A DNA stretch of 52,232 bases from an uncultured Clostridia bacterium (lineage in GTDB: Bacteria; Bacillota; Clostridia; Oscillospirales; Oscillospiraceae), in the NCBI GenBank assembly GCA_937858235.1, contig CALLZZ010000287.1:1-52232 (forward strand), written 5' to 3'. The first letter of the stretch is position 1. Each line of letters begins with the position of its first letter. This document shows positions 22,973-31,468 of the stretch, one piece after another. The notes under the pieces were generated by a model. The model was not told where the DNA came from. It was given only the letters and a program-made list of their open reading frames with translations, and made no database searches. Position numbers and translations under genes: made by a program.

Positions 22973-24013
22973 CTAAGAGATAGACTCTTTCCCTGATGCC
23001 AGCAGCGTTTTTCTGCGCAGCTGACCACAGGAGGCATCAATATCGCCTCCTAGTTTTCGCCGCACCGTACAGGTCACACCACGCCGCTCCAGCCGCTGCT
23101 GGAACTGGGCTACTCTGCGGCTTGGCTTTAAGGGGCTCTCCCGCACGTCATTTAGCGGAATCAAATTCACATGACCCTGGGTACCTTTTAAATGATCGGC
23201 TAGAAGATCAGCCTGCCAATCATGGTCATTTACGCCATCAACCATTGCGTACTCATAGGAAATTCGCCTGCCCGTCACTTCAAAATAGTGCCGACAACAT
23301 TCGAACAGCCTCGCTACTCCAACGGAGCGATTCACCGGCATAAGCCGGGAACGGGTTTCGTCATCCGGCGCATGCAGCGAGACAGATAACGTTAATTGTA
23401 ACTGATAGGTAGCAAGTTTGTCAATCTCATCCACCAGTCCACAGGTAGACAGCGAAATATGTCGCATTCCGATGTTCAGCCCATCCAGATCATTAACCAA
23501 TTCCAAAAAACGTAGTACCGTTTCAAAATTATCCAGTGGCTCTCCAATCCCCATCAAAACGATATTGGAGATCGGAAGTCCGGAATCTTTTTGTGCAAAA
23601 ATTAACTGATCCAGCATTTCAGAAGGTTGCAGTCTGCGGATCAGTCCGCCGATGGTAGAGGCACAGAATGCACATCCCATGCGGCAGCCCACCTCAGAGG
23701 AAAGGCAAATCGTATTGCCGTGCTTGTAGCGCATGACAACGGACTCAATGCAGTTTCCGTCTGCCAGTTTCCACAGGTATTTGATGGTACCGTCCAGCTT
23801 TGAAACCTGTTTCTGCTCAATCACTGGAACCGTCAGCACGCAATCTTGCTTCAACCTTTCCCGCAGTGCCTTGGAGAGATTAGTCATTTCGTCAAATTGC
23901 TCTACCCCGCGGTGCAGCCACTGAAACACCTGCTTTGCACGGAATTTGGGTTCCCCTAATTCTGCAACGTAAGCGTCCAGTTCTGCGCGGGTCATTGATT
24001 TTAGGTCAGTCAT
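22973..24013 (-). CDS. rlmN: 23S rRNA/tRNA adenine-C2 methyltransferase RlmN
   Basis: RlmN is a radical-SAM enzyme that methylates A2503 of 23S rRNA and A37 of some tRNAs. The 346-residue protein has the radical-SAM cluster motif CRMGCAFCAS, the GIGEPLDNF loop, LSTCGLVDEI and the C-terminal catalytic cysteine in RRKLGGDIDASCGQL. Length is typical. The start overlaps the rsmB stop by eight bases, with GAGGAAA upstream. Gene order rsmB-rlmN-prpC is conserved in Firmicutes. Confidence 0.97.
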   Translation of the reverse strand: MTDLKSMTRAELDAYVAELGEPKFRAKQVFQWLHRGVEQFDEMTNLSKALRERLKQDCVLTVPVIEQKQVSKLDGTIKYLWKLADGNCIESVVMRYKHGNTICLSSEVGCRMGCAFCASTIGGLIRRLQPSEMLDQLIFAQKDSGLPISNIVLMGIGEPLDNFETVLRFLELVNDLDGLNIGMRHISLSTCGLVDEIDKLATYQLQLTLSVSLHAPDDETRSRLMPVNRSVGVARLFECCRHYFEVTGRRISYEYAMVDGVNDHDWQADLLADHLKGTQGHVNLIPLNDVRESPLKPSRRVAQFQQRLERRGVTCTVRRKLGGDIDASCGQLRRKTLLASGKESIS

Positions 24014-25346
24014 GTGTTTTCCTCATTTTAGCCATAAAGAACCCGTCTGTCCCATGGATATGAGGCCATAAAGTAATATACCCTCCAGGGACCTGTCCAA
24101 TACTTCCGGGCAACACAAACTTTTCCAGTACGAACTCCGGATGTGTTTCCAGAAAACGATGGATTACGACTTCATTTTCTCGCTGTAACACCGTACAGGT
24201 GGAGTAGAGTAGGGTTCCATTCGCTTTTACATAGCGGGAAACGTTATCTAAAATCGCCTGCTGAACCTTTGGTAGGCCCTCCAGCGATTCCGGTTCTTTC
24301 CACCGAATGTCTGGTTTTTTACGGATAATGCCAAGCCCGGAACAAGGAACATCACAGAGCACCAAATCAAACCCGGATTGCCAGTCCTCGTGATACTCTT
24401 TTGCATTGGACACGCCGGTTTCGATCAACTGAAGCTGTAATCTCTGGGCTCCTTTTTTGATTTCCTTCACCTTGCCGGCATGAATATCACAGGAGCGTAT
24501 TCTCCCTTTGTCATGCATCTGTATCCCAGCAGAAAAGCTCTTGCCGCCCGGTGCTGCACAGGCATCTAGCACTTGCATTCCCGGCTGCGGATCCGCTGCC
24601 AGAACGGCAAGCTTTGACGCTGCGTCCTGAACCAAGAACTTTCCTTCTTGAAACGCATCCAGTTGTTCTAAATCACCGGTTCCCCGTAGATAGAAACAAC
24701 CAGCTAGCCAAGGGTGTGCCTCAACCGCAATTCCGTGTTCCTCTAACTCCAGTCTTAATTCATTCGGTGAAATCATCATTGTATTTGTCTGTATAGTGGT
24801 AGGGGGTTCACTGTTATTACAGGCCAGAAATGCCTCTACCCCTTCGTGGTGAAGCTCCTGATCCAACTGCTCTACCAACCACTGCGGATGACTGTAGTGA
24901 ATCCAACGCTCCTTGGGCTGAGGAAGTTCTTCTGCCTGTCTGCAAAAAGAGCGCAAAATCCCGTTGACGAGGGCAGGAGAACGAGGATTTTTACTATTCC
25001 GCTTCGTCAGCTCTACCGCCTCGTTTACTGCTGCCCGCTGAGGAATTTTGTCTAGCATACCGATCTGATACATGGCCATCAAGATGGCAATGTGGACGGA
25101 CGGCTCTAATTTTTCTGGTTTCACGCTAGAAAAGTGCTTGAGCCAAAATTCCAGCAGCATTCGATTCTGGCAGACGCCATAGCAGATTTTGCTGCACAGG
25201 GCAGCATCTCTTGGAGCCACTTCGCTGGTATGCAGCTCACTTTTCAGGGCTCTGTCCAGCCAAGCTGCCTGTTTTTCACAACTCAGCAGTACAGATAGCG
25301 CTACAGCCCGCGCATTTTTTAATTTGATATTTTGTTGCTTTTGCAA
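24006..25346 (-). CDS. rsmB: 16S rRNA m5C967 methyltransferase RsmB
   Basis: RsmB methylates C967 of 16S rRNA. The 446-residue protein joins an N-terminal NusB-like domain (NARAVALSVLLSCEKQAAWL) to a SAM-dependent methyltransferase with VLDACAAPGGKSF, LCDVPCSGLGIIRKKPDIRW and the catalytic STCTVLQRENE. The start is a TTG at 25346 preceded by AAGGAG. It follows fmt by 22 bases in the conserved def-fmt-rsmB-rlmN block. Confidence 0.96.
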   Translation of the reverse strand: MQKQQNIKLKNARAVALSVLLSCEKQAAWLDRALKSELHTSEVAPRDAALCSKICYGVCQNRMLLEFWLKHFSSVKPEKLEPSVHIAILMAMYQIGMLDKIPQRAAVNEAVELTKRNSKNPRSPALVNGILRSFCRQAEELPQPKERWIHYSHPQWLVEQLDQELHHEGVEAFLACNNSEPPTTIQTNTMMISPNELRLELEEHGIAVEAHPWLAGCFYLRGTGDLEQLDAFQEGKFLVQDAASKLAVLAADPQPGMQVLDACAAPGGKSFSAGIQMHDKGRIRSCDIHAGKVKEIKKGAQRLQLQLIETGVSNAKEYHEDWQSGFDLVLCDVPCSGLGIIRKKPDIRWKEPESLEGLPKVQQAILDNVSRYVKANGTLLYSTCTVLQRENEVVIHRFLETHPEFVLEKFVLPGSIGQVPGGYITLWPHIHGTDGFFMAKMRKTHD

Positions 25347-25368
25347 TCCAATCTCCTTATGTCATATC

Positions 25369-26283
25369 TCATAGGATAGGGTGTCCTCTCAGGTAATCCA
25401 CCGCTTTCATCCGTTTCTTTCCAGGCGCCTGCACTTCAGTGATGCACAAAACGCCCCCGTCGCCACAAACCATGCGAATTCCTTTTTTGTCAGCACCCAA
25501 AACGGTACCGGTAGGCTTCTGCAGCGTTTCCCCAGTCAGGAAAGCAGAAAATACTTTGAATTTCGTTCCAGATAACTCCATGGTTGTAGCCGGCCAAGGG
25601 ACTAAGCCGCGAATTTGATTGTGGATCTCCAATGCTGACCGCGTCCAATCAATGGGCGACAACTCCCGACTCAGCATGGGCGCATAAGTGTACTGGCTTT
25701 CGTCCTGCGGGATGCGAGGCGCTGTCCCGGCAGCCAATGCTATTACCGCCTTTCCCAGCAATTCCGCCCCCATCACCGCCAAACGGTCGTGAAGCTGCTC
25801 CACGCTCTCGTTGAGCGCAATGGGCGTTACTGCCTGTAGAATAATATCGCCAGCATCTAGCGCTTGCACCACATGCATAATGGTCACACCGGTTTCTGTC
25901 TCCCCATTGATCACTGCCCAGTTAATAGGGGCAGCACCGCGATATTTGGGTAGAAGGGATGAGTGGACATTGATGCACCCTAACGTAGGAATATCCAGAA
26001 TAGCCTGAGGCAAAATTTTGCCATAGGCAGCCACCACAATCAGTTCTGGTTTTCGTTCCCACAGTTCCTGCTGAATGCCGTCTTCCTTCAAGCTTTTAGG
26101 CTGAAAAACTGAAAGGTTATGCTCCAGCGCAACCGTTTTTATCGCAGAAGGCAACATCTTCATCCCTCGATTTTTAGGTTTGTCGGGCTGGGTATAGACG
26201 CCAACAATTTCATGCCCGTCTTGAATCAGCTGCTTCAGGGAAGGCACTGCAAAATCCGGCGTTCCCATAAACACAATTCGCAT
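25369..26283 (-). CDS. fmt: Methionyl-tRNA formyltransferase
   Basis: Fmt formylates initiator Met-tRNA using 10-formyl-THF. The 304-residue protein starts MRIVFMGTPDFAVPSL and has the catalytic region INVHSSLLPKYRGAAPINWA with Asn and His, followed by GVTIMHVVQALDAGDII and a C-terminal tRNA-binding domain. A GGGAGG site precedes the ATG. It starts three bases after def, and the two together start and end the formyl cycle of nascent proteins. Confidence 0.97.
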   Translation of the reverse strand: MRIVFMGTPDFAVPSLKQLIQDGHEIVGVYTQPDKPKNRGMKMLPSAIKTVALEHNLSVFQPKSLKEDGIQQELWERKPELIVVAAYGKILPQAILDIPTLGCINVHSSLLPKYRGAAPINWAVINGETETGVTIMHVVQALDAGDIILQAVTPIALNESVEQLHDRLAVMGAELLGKAVIALAAGTAPRIPQDESQYTYAPMLSRELSPIDWTRSALEIHNQIRGLVPWPATTMELSGTKFKVFSAFLTGETLQKPTGTVLGADKKGIRMVCGDGGVLCITEVQAPGKKRMKAVDYLRGHPIL

Positions 26284-26286
26284 AGA

Positions 26287-26811
26287 TTACGCCTCCCTTT
26301 TTGCCTCCGCTTCCGCTCTTCCATCTGCTGCTGCGGATTCAAACATTTCCTGAATTTCCTCAAGGGTGTACAGCTTATCACACAGTTCGTCAAACATATG
26401 CCCATCCAGATGCGCCAGTTCGTGACAGAAGCACCGGGCAGTCAGTCCGGTATCTTCCACCTCAAACCAGTTGCCGTTCCGATCCTGCGCCTTCACTCGA
26501 ACCTGCATAGGCCGTGTGATCTCTCCATAATAGCCGGGCAAGGACAAACAGCCCTCTAAACCCGTCTGTTCACCGGAGCTGCTTACAATTTCTGGGTTAA
26601 CCAGTTCAATTTTCTCCTCTGCCTCATTGTGCAGCACAACCACTCGGCGACAAATCCCCACCTGGGGGGCTGCTAATCCCACACCGCCGGAGCTTTTTAA
26701 AGTTGCTCCCATGTCATCAAGAAGGATGTGCAGCTTATCGTCAAATTTAGTAATAGCATGGCATTTTTTCTCCAGAATCGAGTCGCCTTTTTCTATAATT
26801 TTTCTGATCAT
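26287..26811 (-). CDS. def: Peptide deformylase
   Basis: Def removes the N-formyl group from new proteins. The 174-residue metalloenzyme shows the three family motifs GVGLAAPQVG, EGCLSLPGYYGEI and the HELAHLDGHMF metal site. The C-terminal tail is charged and Ala/Glu-rich, slightly longer than in the minimal enzyme. It lies between priA and fmt as in B. subtilis. Confidence 0.97.
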   Translation of the reverse strand: MIRKIIEKGDSILEKKCHAITKFDDKLHILLDDMGATLKSSGGVGLAAPQVGICRRVVVLHNEAEEKIELVNPEIVSSSGEQTGLEGCLSLPGYYGEITRPMQVRVKAQDRNGNWFEVEDTGLTARCFCHELAHLDGHMFDELCDKLYTLEEIQEMFESAAADGRAEAEAKREA

Positions 26812-26851
26812 ATTGTGAAGCGTCCTTTCTTAACTTGGCATTCTTGTTTAA

Positions 26852-29317
26852 CTAAAAAGAATCCATCGGGTTTAAATTTACTGTGATTGAGATTCCTCTG
26901 TTTCGTTTATCTCCCTTTGCCTGGGCAAGAATATAGCCCATCATATCTCGCATTTTTTTACTATCTTTCCCACTGATGGTGAGAGAATACCGGTAGCGAT
27001 TCATGACCTTTACAACTGTAGCCGCTGCAGGTCCCATGAGGTCAAAGGGAGTATCTATCATCGCCGCACTGGCTTGCCATGCGGCAAAGCCCTCCCGCAG
27101 CCGAATGCAGCTTTCCAACACACGGCTCTCCTCGGCACCAGTAACGTAAATCATATACAGATCCCGGAAGGGCGGGAACCGCCGTAGCCGCCGCTGCTCA
27201 ATCTCCTGCTGATAAAAACTGTCATAGTCCTGTTGCGCCGCACAAATAATCAGGTCGCTTTTAGGCGTATAGGTTTGAATAACTGCAGATCCCTTCTGTG
27301 CACCTCTGCCCGCCCGGCCTACAACCTGGGTCAGCAGCGAAAAAGTTCGCTCTGATGCGCGGAAGTCATCTACATAGAGAGAAAGGTCTGCGTCAATTAC
27401 ACCCACCAGCGTGACATTGGAAAAATCAAGTCCCTTTGCTACCATCTGCGTACCAACGAGAATGGGAACCTTCTGCCGCTCAAACTGCGACAAAATCTGC
27501 TGGTGGGTGTGAGAGGCGGAAACTGTATCTGCATCCATCCGGAGCACCCGAGTCCCCGGAAACAGCTCCGCCAGTTCCTCCTGAACCCTTTGAATGCCTG
27601 CTCCGTAAAAAGTCAGCGCACCGTCACATTTCGGACAGCGTTTCGGTAACGGCTGCGTAAAGCCACAGTAATGGCACAGCAATCGTCCATTTGCACTATG
27701 GTATGTCAGCTTCACACTACACCTGGGGCACTCCGGTGCCTCTCCGCACTCCGTGCAAAGAACCATGCGATTGGCACCGCGTCGATTTAAAAACAGGATT
27801 ACCTGTTCCTCACGTTGAATGGTCTCGGCGATTTTCTCCCGCAGCAGCGTACTAATAGTAGTGCTATTGCCAGATCGCAGTTCTTCCTTCAGATCCGCAA
27901 TCAATACCTCAGGCAATGCCCGATTGTTGTACCGTTTGGTTAACTGAAACAGCTGATATACGCCCGTCTGCGCCTGAAACATGCTTTCAACAGAAGGTGT
28001 AGCGGAACCTAACACCAGCACTGCCTGATGCCGGCTACAGCGGTATTTTGCGATTTCCCTGGCGTGATATCGGGGAACTGTTTCAGATTTATAGCTACTT
28101 TCCTGCTCTTCATCCAAAATCAGAATCCCCAACTGAGACAGCGGTGCAAATGCTGCAGAACGGGTTCCAATTACCACCCGTGCGTCTCCGTTTCTGGCTC
28201 GTTTCCATTCATCATACCGAGCTCCCGCGGAAAGCGAGCTATGTAAAACTGCAACCTGTTCTCCGAACTGTGCCCGAAAAATGCGGAGCATCTGTGGAGT
28301 CAACGCAATTTCAGGTACCAATACCATGGCCTGCTTTCCCTGCTCCAGCACACGGTGTATCAGATGGATGTAAACTTGCGTCTTCCCACTCCCTGTTACT
28401 CCGTAGAGCAAGGCACAACCAGCTTGTCCCAACATGTTGGAAATACCCTGAAACGCTTGCTCCTGTTCCTGGTTGAGCTTTGGCAGGGGTTCCGGAAGTA
28501 CCGGTTCTCCATCAATTTGACGATAGCACTCCTGTTGCCTGAGTTCAATTACGCCTTTTGCCTCCATTGTCTTGAGCACGGCTCGTTTTCCACCAGTAAA
28601 ATACTCGATTTCCTTGGCAGACGCCATAGGAACCGCAGCCAAAAAGCGAATAACTTCCTGCTGTACTTTAGCTCTGGTACCTACGATTTCCAACGCTTGC
28701 TCTAGGGGCAACGAGAGTTCTGCAACCGTTTCCATTTTGTCCCCTACGCCACGGGAAACACTTGTCTGAAGTGCCACAACCCCCTTCTCACGCAAGGCGT
28801 GCAAAATCGAAGTGGGAGAGTTTGGTGCAAAGGCTTCGTATAACTTTCCCCGTTCCAAACTCCTTCCGTTGTAGAACAGCAGATCCAGCAGGCGTTTCTC
28901 ACGTTTGGAGCCGTCTGCGGCACGATATGCTGCTTCTTCGCTGATTCCACTGGGTACAAAATAAATATCTTGCAGTGAAAAGTAGAGGCCTGCCGGCAGC
29001 ATTGCTTTCATAGCCTCGTAAACGGTACAAAAATAGCGTTCCCGCATCCAAAGCGCCAACTGAATTCCCTCTTGATCCAGTACAGGTTTTTCATCTAGGA
29101 CAGAGCAGATTTGCTTGCATTTTTCTGGTTTTTCCCCTCTTTCCAGAGCCAGCACAAGTCCTTCTGTATGCCGGTTGCCCTGTCCAAAAGGAACCAGCAC
29201 CCGCATTCCCGGCAAAAGTTTCTCTGCGAAGGATTCTGGAATCCAATAGGTATAGGGTTTGTCAATGGCAAATCCTGCGGCGGAAACGGCAATTTTTCCA
29301 AGCAAGACATCTTCCAA
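26852..29317 (-). CDS. priA: Primosomal protein N' (replication restart helicase)
   Basis: PriA reloads the replicative helicase at stalled forks. The protein is 821 residues from a TTG at 29317, which has GGAGG nine bases upstream; an in-frame TTG at 29365 has no ribosome site. It has the N-terminal DNA-binding domain (KPYTYWIPESF), Walker A GVTGSGKT, the DEEQ box ILDEEQESSYKS, the zinc-binding cysteine pairs (LCTECGEAPECPRC, CHYCG, CPKCDG), and helicase motifs such as VGTQMVAKGLDF and TQVVGRAGRG. Unlike B. subtilis, coaBC is absent between rpoZ and priA. Confidence 0.96.
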   Translation of the reverse strand: MEDVLLGKIAVSAAGFAIDKPYTYWIPESFAEKLLPGMRVLVPFGQGNRHTEGLVLALERGEKPEKCKQICSVLDEKPVLDQEGIQLALWMRERYFCTVYEAMKAMLPAGLYFSLQDIYFVPSGISEEAAYRAADGSKREKRLLDLLFYNGRSLERGKLYEAFAPNSPTSILHALREKGVVALQTSVSRGVGDKMETVAELSLPLEQALEIVGTRAKVQQEVIRFLAAVPMASAKEIEYFTGGKRAVLKTMEAKGVIELRQQECYRQIDGEPVLPEPLPKLNQEQEQAFQGISNMLGQAGCALLYGVTGSGKTQVYIHLIHRVLEQGKQAMVLVPEIALTPQMLRIFRAQFGEQVAVLHSSLSAGARYDEWKRARNGDARVVIGTRSAAFAPLSQLGILILDEEQESSYKSETVPRYHAREIAKYRCSRHQAVLVLGSATPSVESMFQAQTGVYQLFQLTKRYNNRALPEVLIADLKEELRSGNSTTISTLLREKIAETIQREEQVILFLNRRGANRMVLCTECGEAPECPRCSVKLTYHSANGRLLCHYCGFTQPLPKRCPKCDGALTFYGAGIQRVQEELAELFPGTRVLRMDADTVSASHTHQQILSQFERQKVPILVGTQMVAKGLDFSNVTLVGVIDADLSLYVDDFRASERTFSLLTQVVGRAGRGAQKGSAVIQTYTPKSDLIICAAQQDYDSFYQQEIEQRRLRRFPPFRDLYMIYVTGAEESRVLESCIRLREGFAAWQASAAMIDTPFDLMGPAAATVVKVMNRYRYSLTISGKDSKKMRDMMGYILAQAKGDKRNRGISITVNLNPMDSF

Positions 29318-29410
29318 ATTTCCGTTCCTCCGATCTGCTGTATCCTTTGATACGGACAAAGGCAAGGAGCCGGAGCGAACCCGGCCGCTTGCCTCTATTT
29401 CCTGTTTTAA

Positions 29411-29614
29411 TTAAATCTCTGAGTAGTCCTGCTCCGTCACCAGAATCCCTGCATTCGCTTCTTCCAGTGCGATGGTAACTGGCTTTTCCATCAGTGGGAC
29501 ATTTGCCTCATCTGCTTCGCTGGAGAGCTCGCGCGCACGGTGAGCCACCAGATTTACGAGTTCATAACGACTGGAAATGTTGCCCAGAAGCTTGTTGATC
29601 GGATACAGTTTCAT
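29411..29614 (-). CDS. rpoZ: RNA polymerase omega subunit
   Basis: The small omega subunit aids folding of the beta-prime subunit. The 67-residue protein shows the family core SRYELVNLVAHRARELSSEA and the C-terminal KPVTIALEEANAG. GAGGTAGA precedes the ATG. It starts three bases after gmk in the conserved gmk-rpoZ arrangement. The 93 bases to priA hold no gene. Confidence 0.93.
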   Translation of the reverse strand: MKLYPINKLLGNISSRYELVNLVAHRARELSSEADEANVPLMEKPVTIALEEANAGILVTEQDYSEI

Positions 29615-29617
29615 GTT

Positions 29618-30226
29618 TTACTCTACCTCCACATTCAGATACTGCTTGTCAATGCGGCAATGTTCCGCATTTAAGATTGAGATGATATCGTTGGCTGCGT
29701 CCTCTACGGAGTCATTCACCACCAGATAATTGTAGTTGGGGATCTCTTTCATTTCTTCCCGGGCACGTTTTAATCTACCCTGAATCACCGCTTCGCTTTC
29801 GCTTCTGCGGCCATACAGACGACGTGAGAGTTCCTCAAAAGAGGGCGGTACGACAAAAATTAGCACCGCATTCTGATCTTTTTTGCGTACATTCCCTCCG
29901 CCTTCTACCTCAATATCCAAAAGTACATCACAGCCAGCTTGCATTTTTTCCTGGATTAGCTTTAGAGACGTGCCGTAGTAATTTCCTTGATAACTGGTAT
30001 ACTCCAGCAATTCATTTTCCCGGATCATGCGCTGAAACTCCTCATTGTCTACAAAGTAGTAGCTCACGCCCCCCTGCTCACCTGCCCTGGGGCTCCGAGT
30101 TGTGTAAGAGACGGAAAAAAAGAGATTTTCCCGTCTGTGCATAACCTCTGCAATCACAGTACTCTTGCCAACACCGGAGGGGCCTGAGATTACAATAAGC
30201 TGACCGATTTTATTACGTTTCATCAT
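29618..30226 (-). CDS. gmk: Guanylate kinase
   Basis: Gmk phosphorylates GMP to GDP. The 202-residue protein has the P-loop GPSGVGKSTVI, the GMP-binding SYTTRSPRAGEQGGVSYYFV, LLDIEVEGGGNVRKKD and RLYGRRSESEAVIQGRL. The start is one of two adjacent ATGs (30226 or 30223) after GAGGAGAAT; earlier in-frame codons lie within remA. It overlaps the remA end by 14 bases. Confidence 0.96.
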   Translation of the reverse strand: MMKRNKIGQLIVISGPSGVGKSTVIAEVMHRRENLFFSVSYTTRSPRAGEQGGVSYYFVDNEEFQRMIRENELLEYTSYQGNYYGTSLKLIQEKMQAGCDVLLDIEVEGGGNVRKKDQNAVLIFVVPPSFEELSRRLYGRRSESEAVIQGRLKRAREEMKEIPNYNYLVVNDSVEDAANDIISILNAEHCRIDKQYLNVEVE

Positions 30227-30488
30227 GATGATTCTCCTCCTCTTCAGCAACTTCCTTTCCGTTTAATCTGGCCGCCACGGTATCGGGCTGGATTGCAGAT
30301 AAAATAATGTGGTCAGAGTCCATAATGACAACAGAACGAGTTTTTCTGCCATAGGTCGCATCGATCAGCACTCCGCGGTCACGCCCCTCCTGAATCATCC
30401 GCTTAATCGGAGCGGAATCGGGACTGACAATGGCAATCAAACGCTCTGTAGATACCATGTTACCAAATCCAATGTTTAACAATTTCAC
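30213..30488 (-). CDS. remA: RemA-like regulator (DUF370)
   Basis: RemA is a DNA-binding regulator of matrix and osmoprotection genes in Bacillus that forms ring oligomers. This 91-residue protein shows the family sequence LLNIGFGNMVSTERLIAIVS, SAPIKRMIQEGRDRG and IDATYGRKTRSVVIMDSDH, then an acidic tail beyond the DUF370 core. GTG start with GGAGAGG upstream. Located yicC-remA-gmk as in B. subtilis. Confidence 0.93.
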   Translation of the reverse strand: MKLLNIGFGNMVSTERLIAIVSPDSAPIKRMIQEGRDRGVLIDATYGRKTRSVVIMDSDHIILSAIQPDTVAARLNGKEVAEEEENHHDET

Positions 30489-30505
30489 GGATCATGCCTC
30501 TCCTA

Positions 30506-31384
30506 TCACTCGATATTTTGCACTTGTTCCCGTATTTTCTCAATTTCCGCCTTCATATTCACAACAATAGTTGAAATCTCCAGATCATTGCACTTTGATC
30601 CAATGGTATTGGTTTCCCGATTCATCTCCTGAATCAAGAAGTCCAGCTTCCGCCCAATGGGACTGCCCTGACTAAGCATGTCACGGAACTGCGTAATATG
30701 GCTGCGCAAACGCACGGTTTCCTCGTCTACCGCCACCTTGTCGGCAAAAATTGCTGTCTCTGTTAATACGCGACTCTCTTCTACCTGACGATCCGTCAGT
30801 ACCTCTTGCAGTTTAGCTGTCAATCTGGCACGATACTCCGAAACTGTTTGCGGAGAACGCTGTTCTACCACTTCAGTGTAACGCGCCAATGTACCTAACC
30901 GTCCATGTAAATCCTCTTCCAGTTTCTGGCCTTCCCTGCCGCGCATGGCGTTAAAATCCTGTAACGCTCCCTCCGCAACTTGATGAATGTCTGCCGTCAA
31001 CTGCTCCAGATCCTCCGGGATCTTGTCCACATGGAAGATATCTGGGAACCGGGACAACAGGCTTACATCCACCTGACCAGGAAGCTGGAACGTATCCACC
31101 ATAGTATGCAGTGCGGAAAGGTACCCCGCCGCCATTGCCTGATTCAGCGTCACAGAAATTGCGTCATCCGAAGTGTTTTCGATGTTTATGTACACATCGA
31201 CCTTTCCTCTGGAAATTGTCTGTTTCACCCTGCGCTGCACACCGTCTTCCGCACAAATGTAAACCCGCGGCAGCCGCACGTTACAGTCTAAATAGCGATT
31301 ATTTACACTCTTGACTTCTATCGTCAGAGTGCGGTCATGAACAGAACTTTCATTTCTGCCATAGCCGGTCATACTTTTTATCAA
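30506..31384 (-). CDS. yicC: YicC-family endoribonuclease
   Basis: YicC/YloC proteins are conserved RNases implicated in RNA turnover. The 292-residue protein opens with SMTGYGRNESSV and VEVKSVNNRYLD-like residues (IEVKSVNNRYLDCNVRLP). It ends with the C-terminal DUF1732 signature GSPIGRKLDFLIQEMNRET and NTIGSKCNDLEIS. A TTG start at 31384 follows GGAGGAG; an ATG four codons later is the alternative. It begins the conserved yicC-remA-gmk-rpoZ block. Confidence 0.95.
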   Translation of the reverse strand: MIKSMTGYGRNESSVHDRTLTIEVKSVNNRYLDCNVRLPRVYICAEDGVQRRVKQTISRGKVDVYINIENTSDDAISVTLNQAMAAGYLSALHTMVDTFQLPGQVDVSLLSRFPDIFHVDKIPEDLEQLTADIHQVAEGALQDFNAMRGREGQKLEEDLHGRLGTLARYTEVVEQRSPQTVSEYRARLTAKLQEVLTDRQVEESRVLTETAIFADKVAVDEETVRLRSHITQFRDMLSQGSPIGRKLDFLIQEMNRETNTIGSKCNDLEISTIVVNMKAEIEKIREQVQNIE

Positions 31385-31413
31385 GGAAACTCCTCCAAAT
31401 TTTACGCTTTATC

Positions 31414-31440
31414 CGCTGTGCGCTTCAGCGCTAAACAGCG
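31414..31440. repeat. Bulged hairpin between cdaR and yicC
   Basis: CGCTGT/ACAGCG and GCGC/GCGC arms nest around a TTCA loop. There is no T-run. It is likely an mRNA hairpin in the 85-base cdaR-yicC gap. Confidence 0.45.
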
Positions 31441-31468
31441 ATTTACATTGCGTTTACTCTTTCTACTC

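Noticed and set aside
22996..23343. A 115-codon plus-strand frame opposite rlmN
   Set aside because: It is the shadow of a conserved gene on the other strand, with biased composition and no ribosome site. Similar long antisense frames over prkC, ispH-rpsA and priA were dismissed for the same reason.
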